Source: Burkholderia sp. 4M9327F10 (GTDB lineage Bacteria > Pseudomonadota > Gammaproteobacteria > Burkholderiales > Burkholderiaceae). Taken from it: a stretch of 64,000 nt of DNA. The notes beneath the pieces were generated by a model. The model saw only the letters and a program-made list of their open reading frames with translations. It made no database searches and was not told the DNA's origin. Location: assembly GCF_005503145.1 (NCBI RefSeq), contig NZ_SCNV01000017.1, positions 1-64,000 of the forward strand. The letters run 5' to 3'. The translations under genes and the position numbers were made by a program. Positions within the stretch are counted from its first letter, which is position 1, and each line of letters begins with the position of its first letter. This document shows positions 1 through 7,008 of this stretch, piece by piece.

Positions 1-285
1 GAATTCGGACATGGCGAAATTATAGCGATTCGCGGCAAACCTGCCGCGAGGTGCCGCCAGGCGCCTCGCGAGGCGCGGGTGAGCCGGTTGCCGGCATTCG
101 TCACGGCCGGACTGTGTGCGCCCGGGCATATAGATTTCTTATTGCTGTCGGGCACTTTCGGTATCATGGCGCGGTCAATTTCTGCGCTTTCGAGCCGGAG
201 ATCGCTGCCTATTTCACCATGCGATGAAGGCGTGCCGCTCCGGCCGTCCACACCATTCTGTCAATTCGCTCAATAAGGGACGCTT

Positions 286-957
286 TTGGATACGCTGCTG
301 CAGTTCGTGAATCTTGTCTTGCATATCGACAAGTTTCTGGGGGTTTTCATTCACCAGTACGGCGCATGGGTCTACGCGGTGCTGTTTCTGATTGTGTTTT
401 GCGAAACCGGTCTGGTCGTCCTGCCGTTTCTGCCGGGCGACTCGCTGCTGTTCATTGGCGGTGCGTTCTGCGCAAGCGGTGAAATGAGCCTCGGTCTGCT
501 AATCGTGCTGCTGCTGGTGGCTGCGATTGGCGGCAATACGGTGAATTACCTGATCGGCAAGGCGATCGGGCCCAAGGTGTTCGACTCGCATATCCCGTTG
601 CTCGAGCGTTTCCTGGATCGGTCCGCGCTGCAGAAGACCCACAACTTCTATGAAAAGCACGGCGGCAAGACCATAGTGCTGGCGCGTTTCATTCCGGTGG
701 TGCGCACGTTCGCGCCGTTCGTAGCCGGCGCTTCGCAGATGACCGTCAGCCGCTTCCAGTTCTTCAATTTCGTGGGCGCGTTGTTCTGGGTGCTGCTGCT
801 GGTGCTGCTCGGTTACTTCTTCGGCAACATTCCGTTTATCCGTCAATACCTGAACGTGATCGTGCTGGTGGGTGCGGGCGCCGCAATCGTGCCGGTGGTG
901 CTCGGTGCGTTGTGGAAAATGATGCGCAAGCCCGCAGCGGGGCCCGGCAGTCGCTAA
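286..957 (+). CDS. DedA family inner-membrane protein
   Basis: This encodes 223 residues of a polytopic inner-membrane protein of the DedA/SNARE-associated family, members of which act in envelope homeostasis and lipid-carrier flipping. The family signatures are visible: an acidic-Gly-Pro stretch in FCETGLVVLPFLPGDSLLF (near residues 45-63), and the Arg-Pro-Arg pattern in ARFIPVVRTFAPF near residue 130. Hydrophobic helices follow through the C-terminus, which ends in a basic tail. The start is a TTG; AAGGGA at 275-280 lies five bases upstream and decides it. The gene is convergent with the mscS-type gene and they share a terminator. The exact physiological role cannot be read from the sequence. 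Confidence 0.9.
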   Translation: MDTLLQFVNLVLHIDKFLGVFIHQYGAWVYAVLFLIVFCETGLVVLPFLPGDSLLFIGGAFCASGEMSLGLLIVLLLVAAIGGNTVNYLIGKAIGPKVFDSHIPLLERFLDRSALQKTHNFYEKHGGKTIVLARFIPVVRTFAPFVAGASQMTVSRFQFFNFVGALFWVLLLVLLGYFFGNIPFIRQYLNVIVLVGAGAAIVPVVLGALWKMMRKPAAGPGSR

Positions 958-1017
958 GCTGAGCGCCGGCCTGCCACGACGCTGTGGTTGGCCCGACGCC
1001 AGGCCCGGCAAAACAAA

Positions 1018-1053
1018 AGCGGCGCCGCGAGATTTCGCGGCGCCGCTTTTTTT
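1018..1053. terminator. Bidirectional rho-independent terminator
   Basis: A perfect 13-bp stem (1018-1030 pairing with 1035-1047) with a GATT loop is followed by a T run (1047-1053) on the plus strand. An A-rich run at 1011-1018 serves the minus strand. It lies between the convergent dedA-type and mscS-type genes and can end both transcripts. Confidence 0.9.
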
Positions 1054-1163
1054 GTTCTCGACGAGCAATGGGCGCTATTGGGTTGTCGCGCCGCTGCAGT
1101 GCAACTGCGAGCTGCCCGCAATTGCAGCAATTGCCGCAATTACCCCGCGCACCTTCGCCGCCG

Positions 1164-1976
1164 CTAACCCGCCGCGCGCCTTACCAACGGTGTTTCCGGA
1201 GTGGGGTAGCCCGCTTCCCGGAAGGTTTCGACGATGGCGCGGTTGGTGTCGAAATAGACCTGCCAGTAATTGCTGTTATGCGTATAGGGGCGCACGCATA
1301 GCAACGGGCCTTCCGGCGTGAACGACAGAAGCTCGATATCGGGCGCCGGACTTTCCGCGACATTCGGAATCTTCACCACCGCAGCGCGCAGGCGATTGGC
1401 CGCGTCGATCGGATCGACGCCGTTGGCGATCTTCGCCGTCAGCTCGACGCGGCGCACCGGCAGCACGCTGTAGTTGGAGATCGTGTCCGAGAAGATCTTG
1501 TTGTTGCCGACGATGGTCGTAACATTGTCCGGCGTGATGATCGTGGTGCCGAAGAGCCCCAGTTCGTGGACGGTGCCGGTCACCCCGCCGGCCGTGACGA
1601 AGTCGCCCACCTTGAAGGGGCGCAGCACCTGCATGAAGATACCCGCGGCGAAGTGGGCAAGCAGGCCGCCCCACGCCGTGCCGATGGCGAGACCGAGGCC
1701 CGCGAGCAGTGCCGCGAACGAAGTGGTCTGTACTCCGAACACCTGCAGGATGGCGAGAATCAGCAGCAGGTTCAGCAGAGCGCCGAGAATCGAGCCGAGG
1801 TACTTGGCGAGCGTCGGATCGACGCGTCCGTTGCGCTCCAGCAGCTTGCGCAGCAGACCGGTGATCACGCCAATCACCCACCGGCCGACGATCCATAGGA
1901 CAATCGCACCGAGAACCTTGGTGCCAATGTCGATGCCTCGCGTCATGAGGAAGGTGTGTATGGTATCGAGATTCAA
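1164..1976 (-). CDS. Small-conductance mechanosensitive channel (MscS family)
   Basis: This encodes a 270-residue MscS-family channel that releases solutes from the cytoplasm on hypo-osmotic shock. The N-terminal part has two hydrophobic helices. The pore helix TM3 is recognisable as a Gly/Ala-rich segment (LLAGLGLAIGTAWGGLLAHF, about residues 90-110), followed by the conserved RPFKVGDFV start of the beta domain. The alpha/beta C-terminal vestibule continues to the end. The length matches E. coli MscS (286). The gene stands alone and converges on the dedA-type gene. Confidence 0.92.
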   Translation of the reverse strand: MNLDTIHTFLMTRGIDIGTKVLGAIVLWIVGRWVIGVITGLLRKLLERNGRVDPTLAKYLGSILGALLNLLLILAILQVFGVQTTSFAALLAGLGLAIGTAWGGLLAHFAAGIFMQVLRPFKVGDFVTAGGVTGTVHELGLFGTTIITPDNVTTIVGNNKIFSDTISNYSVLPVRRVELTAKIANGVDPIDAANRLRAAVVKIPNVAESPAPDIELLSFTPEGPLLCVRPYTHNSNYWQVYFDTNRAIVETFREAGYPTPETPLVRRAAG

Positions 1977-2223
1977 GGTGTCCTCGCTCGGGTCGGTTGC
2001 GTTTGACTGATGACGAACAGCTTCGATTCAACACAGTGGATGCAATGCCTGACAAGGGGCGAGCCTGCTCACTCTCGGTCTTCGCAAGTTATAGGCGACG
2101 CCTCGCGCCTTCGCAAGGACCATTCCTGAGGCTATGCAAAATGTATTGACGGATATTAACGGCGTGGCTGATTCGCGCTATTGTTTCCCGCTAAATTGAT
2201 TTAACGATTTGATGAGGCAGACC

Positions 2224-2847
2224 ATGGTTCCAAATAGAGACGTTCACTTTATCCCGGCAAAACTCGAGACCTTGCGGCCTACCCAGATGACGGTGGGCTA
2301 TCGTGAGGTGGCTTTGAAGCGCGCTCACTGGAAGACGTTGAACAAGAAGCAGCGGAGCGCCGCGATCGATTCGCACTCCTTTCCCGCCGTGCTGGGGCCG
2401 GAGGACCGCTATTACATTGTTGACCATCATCACCTTGGGCGGGCGCTGCTCGAAGAGAATGTCAAGGAAGTGAAGGTGATGGTGCTGAAAGACCTGTCGT
2501 GGCTCGACTTCACCATTTTCTGGCGCATGATGGAGCACAACCAGTGGGTCCATCCGTTTGGCGCGGACGGTTCGCGTTACGAGTACGAACACCTGCCGAA
2601 GGTAGTCACGGAAATGGCCGACGATCCTTATCGCAGTCTTGCCGGCGAACTGCGCAACGCAGGCGGCTATGCCAAGGACGCGACGCCGTTCAGCGAATTT
2701 CTGTGGGCCGACTTTTTGCGGCCGCGCGTGCCGGAGAGCAAGATCACGAAAAACTTCGCGAAGGCGCTCGATCTGGCGAAGACCCTCGCCCATACGCCTG
2801 ATGCGCGCTATCTGCCCGGCTGGTCCGGCGTGATCAAAACGACCTGA
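2224..2847 (+). CDS. ParB-like nuclease domain protein (ParBc_2 type)
   Basis: This encodes about 207 residues resembling the putative ParB-like nuclease family (ParBc_2), which shares the ParB/sulfiredoxin fold but is not the chromosome-partition ParB. An N-terminal segment (HFIPAKLETLRPTQMTVGYR) precedes the key Asp-His-His-His cluster, YYIVDHHHLGRALLEE, at about residues 65-80, as expected for this fold. The C-terminal half is rich in aromatic residues and unassigned. Three in-frame starts lie close together: TTG 2209, ATG 2212 and ATG 2224. GAGG at 2214-2217 is well spaced for 2224, so that start was chosen. No parA or plasmid-like partner is nearby. The family's function is not established. 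Confidence 0.72.
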   Translation: MVPNRDVHFIPAKLETLRPTQMTVGYREVALKRAHWKTLNKKQRSAAIDSHSFPAVLGPEDRYYIVDHHHLGRALLEENVKEVKVMVLKDLSWLDFTIFWRMMEHNQWVHPFGADGSRYEYEHLPKVVTEMADDPYRSLAGELRNAGGYAKDATPFSEFLWADFLRPRVPESKITKNFAKALDLAKTLAHTPDARYLPGWSGVIKTT

Positions 2848-2895
2848 AGATGACGCCAGGAACGACGCCGCAGCAGCAGACGCGGCGGCGCGTTA

Positions 2896-3267
2896 TCACA
2901 TAGGCAGATGCGACTCGGTGTACGGCGAAGTCCGGATGACGAGCGCTTCGCCAGCTTTAGCTTTCAGCCTGCGTGCCCGCATGCGCCTTGCGCAATAGAG
3001 CGCGAGCACGCAGGTAAGCGCATAGGCGCACGCGCGATCCACAAACGCGCTGGACGAGCCGAACTTTCCGTAGCGGCTTGGCGCATCGGCGAACACACAA
3101 AAAGTAAGAATCGCGTCGAACACCAGGGCGGTTATCGCGAGCACGAGGTAAGCATAGCCGCCATCCAGAACGAGGTCGGGCCTGGCAAGATTGCACAGGT
3201 GGCATGCGATTAGCAGCGTCGCAAGAATGGCGAGGTTCGTGGCCAGATCGAACAGAAAGTTGCTCAT
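2896..3267 (-). CDS. Hypothetical small membrane protein
   Basis: This encodes a predicted 123-residue membrane protein of no family I recognise. Three hydrophobic segments are visible: near residues 5-25, 37-60 and 82-100. The C-terminal tail is strongly basic (CARRMRARRLKAKAG) and should lie in the cytoplasm by the positive-inside rule. The ATG at 3267 places the first helix directly at the N-terminus; an upstream ATG at 3303 would add 12 residues. Neither has a clear ribosome-binding site. It is divergent from the monooxygenase gene, but its start lies about 220 bp from that promoter. Confidence 0.5.
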   Translation of the reverse strand: MSNFLFDLATNLAILATLLIACHLCNLARPDLVLDGGYAYLVLAITALVFDAILTFCVFADAPSRYGKFGSSSAFVDRACAYALTCVLALYCARRMRARRLKAKAGEALVIRTSPYTESHLPM

Positions 3268-3484
3268 GACGTTGGAATGAATGCTCGGGTTGTTCGGCCG
3301 CACGGATGCATGTGTTAGGCAGACGGTGGCCGTTGCGACACATTGCTGGCGAACCGGGCGCGATCATTACACGTCTTTGTGTCTCAATAAATGAGAATGT
3401 TCGGACTGCGATGGAACGAATTGATGCAAGGCGGAAGCGCCAGCCGCGGGTCCACAGCCTGTAGGGCGGATTGGCAGGGAATAT

Positions 3485-3547
3485 GTGTATTTTGAACATT
3501 GTTGTTGACCGCAAGCCGGATCTTCGCTAATAATGTGCAAAATACAC
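3485..3547 (+). promoter_or_regulatory. Promoter framed by a 19-bp inverted repeat operator
   Basis: GTGTATTTTGAACATTGTT (3485-3503) and AATAATGTGCAAAATACAC (3529-3547) are reverse complements at 17 of 19 positions. Between and overlapping them lie a likely -35 TTGACC (3505-3510) and a -10 AATAAT (3529-3534), spaced 18 bp. A dimeric repressor bound to both arms would cover the promoter. The right arm itself has a partial GTG-N7-CAC dyad, as in many MarR and TetR sites. No regulator gene of that kind is in the window. Confidence 0.6.
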
Positions 3548-3564
3548 GCAATGTGAGGACTGCC

Positions 3565-5079
3565 ATGACGCAACAATTCGATACCGAAGTGCTGATTTGC
3601 GGAGCCGGCGCGGCCGGTCTGACGCTGGCGATCGAGCTCGCGCGCCGGCGCATTGCTTTCCGGCTGATCGACAAGCTCGAAGGCCCGTTCCGCGGCTCGC
3701 GCGGCAAGGGTATTCAGCCGCGCAGCCAGGAAATCTTCGAAGATCTGGGAATCCTCGACCACCTGGTTGCCGTCGGGGGCGTTTACCCGTCAGAGCATAC
3801 GTATGGCAACGACGGCAGTGTTCTGAGTTCCGAAGTCATCGAGGTGGTTGATCCCACGCCCGACGAGCCTTATCACATGCGCCTGATGGTCCCGCAATTC
3901 CTGACCGAGGGGGTGATGCGCGAGCGTCTTGCCGAATTCGGTCATCGTGTCGAATTCGGCTCGGAATTGCTGGATTTTGTTCAGGATGCCGAAGGGGTAA
4001 CGTCTCGCATCAAAACCAGCCACGGTGAGGAATCCGTGCGCGCGCGCTATCTGGTCGGTGTCGACGGTGGCCGCAGTTTTGTGCGGCAAGCGCTAGGCAT
4101 CGACTTTCCCGGCAAGACGCTTGGCGTGAGGGCCGTGGTTGCAGATATGCACCTGCGTGGTTTGAGCGCGGATATCTGGCATCACTTCAACGAAGGTTCA
4201 ATGGAGTTGCAGGTATCGTTGTGCCCACTGGCTGGAACGGACATGTTTCAATTGCAGGCCCCGGTGCCGCTCGAGGGCGAGATCGACGTCTCGCCGCAAG
4301 GGCTGACGGCGTTGATCGCCGGGCGCACCAGCCGGCAGGGCATTGTCGTCGAAGCCGTGCACTGGGCGTCGGTTTTCAGCATGAACGCCCGTCTTGCTGA
4401 GCGCTATCGGCACGGACGTGTCTTCATTGCCGGCGACGCCGCGCATGTCCATCCTCCGACCGGCGGCCAGGGGCTCAATACCAGCGTACAGGACGCTTAT
4501 AACCTCGGCTGGAAGCTGGCCGCGGTGCTGGGTGGCGCACCGCAGTCTTTGCTCGATACGTTCGAGGAGGAGCGCCGCCCGGTTGCGGCCGGGATGCTGG
4601 GTCTCGCGACCAGGTTGCTCGATAGCGCAAAACGCGGTATCCGACGCCGTGGCCGCGAAGTCAGTCAACTCGATATCGGTTACCCGGAGTCCTCGCTCGC
4701 CATGGAGCAGCCCGAGCGTCACGACACCCTTTGCGCCGGCGATCGGGCGCCTGATGCCCCTATGCGTGGCGCAGCCGGCCAGCCTGTTCGGCTGTTCAAC
4801 CTGTTTCAGGGGACGCACTGGACCCTGCTCGGGTATGAAGTGGCTGATCGCGCGGCGGTGGCGGCTCGAGCCGGACTGAGAATTTACATTGTGGGTAAGC
4901 GCGGCGAGCTCTTTGACGATGACGGCCACATGCGCGATGCCTATGGCCTCGCCGCCGACACATGGGTGCTGGTGCGGCCGGACGGCTACGTTGGCGCCAT
5001 GGTTGAAGCCGGTGCACTTTCGGCCTTGGAGCAGTACCTCACTTTGGTCGGCCTGGCGGCGGACCCAACTATCCCCTGA
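3565..5079 (+). CDS. FAD-dependent aromatic monooxygenase (PheA/TfdB/MhpA type)
   Basis: This encodes a 504-residue class A flavoprotein hydroxylase, expected to use NAD(P)H and oxygen to hydroxylate an aromatic or polyketide-like substrate. The dinucleotide-binding GAGAAG motif lies at residues 13-18. The DG motif follows in GVDGGRSFVRQALG. The GD motif, GDAAHVHPP (residues 290-298), contacts the ribityl chain and precedes GGQGLNTSVQDAYNLGWKLA. The last 120 residues resemble the thioredoxin-like C-terminal domain of phenol hydroxylases. The ATG at 3565 is preceded by GAGGA at 3555-3559. The gene is monocistronic, with an operator-like inverted repeat at its promoter. The substrate cannot be deduced from the sequence. 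Confidence 0.88.
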   Translation: MTQQFDTEVLICGAGAAGLTLAIELARRRIAFRLIDKLEGPFRGSRGKGIQPRSQEIFEDLGILDHLVAVGGVYPSEHTYGNDGSVLSSEVIEVVDPTPDEPYHMRLMVPQFLTEGVMRERLAEFGHRVEFGSELLDFVQDAEGVTSRIKTSHGEESVRARYLVGVDGGRSFVRQALGIDFPGKTLGVRAVVADMHLRGLSADIWHHFNEGSMELQVSLCPLAGTDMFQLQAPVPLEGEIDVSPQGLTALIAGRTSRQGIVVEAVHWASVFSMNARLAERYRHGRVFIAGDAAHVHPPTGGQGLNTSVQDAYNLGWKLAAVLGGAPQSLLDTFEEERRPVAAGMLGLATRLLDSAKRGIRRRGREVSQLDIGYPESSLAMEQPERHDTLCAGDRAPDAPMRGAAGQPVRLFNLFQGTHWTLLGYEVADRAAVAARAGLRIYIVGKRGELFDDDGHMRDAYGLAADTWVLVRPDGYVGAMVEAGALSALEQYLTLVGLAADPTIP

Positions 5080-5383
5080 CATGTCGCTAGACAGAATGTG
5101 TCCCCGGTGCGGCGCCTGGTAACGTCGCCCCCTTATGTCCGGAACGCCGGATTGTTGCGTACAACTCGACATTGATTCGCCATAGGACCCCTGTAGGCTC
5201 GCCATCGATCGTCACCTCGTTCTTTCGGCGCGTTCAGAGATTGGCAGAAACAGGCCCGCATGCCTTCGCCAGAAAAGGGGATGGCCGGCGATGCAAAATG
5301 AATCGGTTTATGCGACCCGGGGTTAGGGCGATCGGACGTGGCGCAGCCATGCTGGTCCGCCCGAAGGGGAGGGACATAAGGAT
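5080..5383. other. Intergenic stretch, no gene recognised
   Basis: This stretch lies between the monooxygenase and the antitoxin gene. Only short, poorly supported ORFs occur on either strand, and no clear terminator with a T run is visible. A short GTTG-N4-CAAC dyad lies near 5152-5163. A Shine-Dalgarno-like purine run lies at 5366-5382, just before the antitoxin. Confidence 0.5.
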
Positions 5384-5605
5384 ATGCAACCAGAACGGAA
5401 CACATTCACGGTCACGGTCGACGAACTCGATCGTGACCCGGAGGCAGTGCTGGACAAGGCGCAGACATCGCAAGTGATGATCTATCGGGAGAACGAGCCG
5501 GTTGCTGTTTTTGTTCCGATCGATGTGTGGTGCGATTACCTGCGGCAACTGGAAGACGCCGCTCGCAACGCGCCAGGTAATGGGCCGGTCTCCAGCCAGT
5601 CGTGA
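5384..5605 (+). CDS. Orphan Phd/YefM-family antitoxin
   Basis: This encodes 73 residues with the Phd/YefM fold pattern: TVDELDRDPEAVLDKAQ, then VMIYRENEPVAVFVPID and a Trp near residue 49. In characterised systems such proteins bind operator DNA and neutralise a partner toxin (Doc or YoeB types). No toxin ORF lies within several hundred bases on either side; the next gene, 90 bp on, is gspI. It is therefore either an orphan antitoxin or a free-standing DNA-binding regulator. Similar domains occur at 39883-40059 and at the end of the transposase ORF near 46000. All three sit beside a break in the type II secretion gene order. Confidence 0.75.
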   Translation: MQPERNTFTVTVDELDRDPEAVLDKAQTSQVMIYRENEPVAVFVPIDVWCDYLRQLEDAARNAPGNGPVSSQS

Positions 5606-5692
5606 TGTTCATGGAACGGGGCTAACTTGAAGATGGCGAGCGGTGGGTACAGGCGGGCCATACGATCGGCGTCTTCCGGGGGCCGCACTTGC

Positions 5693-6076
5693 ATGCGGCG
5701 TGGTGCGGGGGAGCGCGGCTTTACCCTGATCGAGGTGCTGATTGCGCTGGCGATCGTCGCCATCGCACTGGGCGCGGTACTGCGCGCAATAGGATCACTC
5801 GCGTCGGACACCGATTCGGCACGCGCACGTCTGCTCGCGTTATGGAGCGCCGACAATGCGCTGAGTGCGATACGCATTTCGGCGGCCTGGCCGGACGTGG
5901 GCCAAAGCACCTTTGCCTGCCCGCAGGGCCAGTACCACTTCGTGTGCCGGCAGCGCGTGACGGCGCTGACAAGCCCTTTGCTCCGTCAGGTGTCGGTGAG
6001 TGTCTACCCTTCGGCGGCGAGCGGGGACGTGCTCGCCGAGGTTGTGACGGTGGTGGAGAATGAAGCGAGACTTTAA
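5693..6076 (+). CDS. gspI: Type II secretion minor pseudopilin GspI
   Basis: This encodes a GspI-type minor pseudopilin of about 127 residues, part of the GspH-I-J-K tip of the periplasmic pseudopilus. The prepilin peptidase site is plain: a basic leader MRRGAGERG, cleavage before FTLIEV with Glu at +5, then a hydrophobic helix (LIALAIVAIALGAVLRAI). The body contains a Cys pair (TFACPQGQYHFVCRQR). The start at 5693 gives a normal short leader; ATG 5633 and TTG 5627 are also open in frame. The gene overlaps gspJ by 17 bases. It is detached from gspGH and gspLM, which lie 30 kb away. Confidence 0.88.
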   Translation: MRRGAGERGFTLIEVLIALAIVAIALGAVLRAIGSLASDTDSARARLLALWSADNALSAIRISAAWPDVGQSTFACPQGQYHFVCRQRVTALTSPLLRQVSVSVYPSAASGDVLAEVVTVVENEARL

Positions 6077-6722
6077 GGCGAAGCGCGGCGCGCGTACGGC
6101 GGGCTTTACCCTGATAGAGATGCTTGTCGCGATCGCCTTGCTCGCTGTGATTGCGCTCCTGTCTTGGCGTGGCCTTGATGCAACCATACGCGGGCGCGAC
6201 GACATCGTCGGGAGTTTGACCCAGACCCGTTTGCTGGGCCGGTACTTCTCGCAAATGCAATACGACATGCTCAGCCTTGTGACGCCCGATGAGGTGAGTG
6301 GTCCGCCGTTGCGCATCATGCCCAACGAACTCGTGCTGGTGAGGCACCTGAGTGTCGGCAATGGTCCGACCTGGTTGCAGGTCGTGCGCTACCAGCTCAA
6401 GGGGCACCGCCTCATACGCAGCGCGTCGCAGCCGCTCTCGACGCTTTCCCAGTTGTCCGATGCATTGCATCACATGGACGATTTTGCGGGCGTAGTGGCG
6501 AACGACGACGTGCGCTCGATGAGCCTTTCGGTATGGGTGGCGCCGGGCGGCTGGACGTCGAATCAGGCGACAGTCGCCGAAGCTTACGCGCGGTTCCTGG
6601 CCGAGCACGGCATAAGCAACATTTCCTCAATCGGGATGCCCCTGCCTCGGGGGATCCGGTTCGCGATGACGATGGGCACCCCCCCGGTCGATTTTGTACG
6701 CATGATTCCCATCGGTCAGTAA
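6060..6722 (+). CDS. gspJ: Type II secretion minor pseudopilin GspJ
   Basis: This encodes a 220-residue GspJ-type minor pseudopilin. The leader MKRDFKAKRGARTAG ends at the prepilin peptidase site before FTLIEMLVAIALLAVIALLS, which forms the N-terminal helix. The globular domain ends with the usual beta-rich stretch near RGIRFAMTMGTPPVDF. Family knowledge places GspJ with GspI and GspK in the pseudopilus tip that primes assembly and contacts substrate. The start lies inside the end of gspI, so the two are translationally coupled. gspK does not follow; it is found alone on the minus strand near 46.1-47.1 kb. Confidence 0.9.
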   Translation: MKRDFKAKRGARTAGFTLIEMLVAIALLAVIALLSWRGLDATIRGRDDIVGSLTQTRLLGRYFSQMQYDMLSLVTPDEVSGPPLRIMPNELVLVRHLSVGNGPTWLQVVRYQLKGHRLIRSASQPLSTLSQLSDALHHMDDFAGVVANDDVRSMSLSVWVAPGGWTSNQATVAEAYARFLAEHGISNISSIGMPLPRGIRFAMTMGTPPVDFVRMIPIGQ

Positions 6723-6879
6723 GCACGAGGCAGCGCGCGCCATGCGGGCGCTATGCGTGCTGGATCATGCGCTGAATCATGCAGGCCGGTCGAAGCCATT
6801 TCCGCCGGGACGTGACACGCCCGGATAGCGAATGACGATTCCGTGTCAAGGTCTCAGGTCATTTATTACCAGGCGGAAA

Positions 6880-6910
6880 TGGTCCGTAACATCCGTCATA
6901 CGCCTGTTAC
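6880..6910 (+). promoter_or_regulatory. Copy of shared 13-bp motif plus GTAACA/TGTTAC dyad
   Basis: TGGTCCGTAACAT (6880-6892) matches the consensus DKGTNCSYAACAT shared with five other intergenic regions or sites in the window. Here it also forms one arm of a GTAACA (6886-6891) / TGTTAC (6905-6910) inverted repeat. It lies about 100-130 bp upstream of the first TPR-glycosyltransferase gene, in a locally AT-richer gap. Confidence 0.4.
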
Positions 6911-7008
6911 CCCTAGTCCGCTAGTCTGATTGTGCAGATCGGTAGGGTAACGGATTATCCGAGCCGTTCTGCGTTCAGCGTTTTTTGCAATGGGACCAGG
7001 AGGCGGGC

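Noticed and set aside
1..285. ORF at 79-276 as a gene before the DedA gene
   Set aside because: It has weak codon structure, no motif, and ends just before the DedA ribosome site; it more likely belongs to the leader region.
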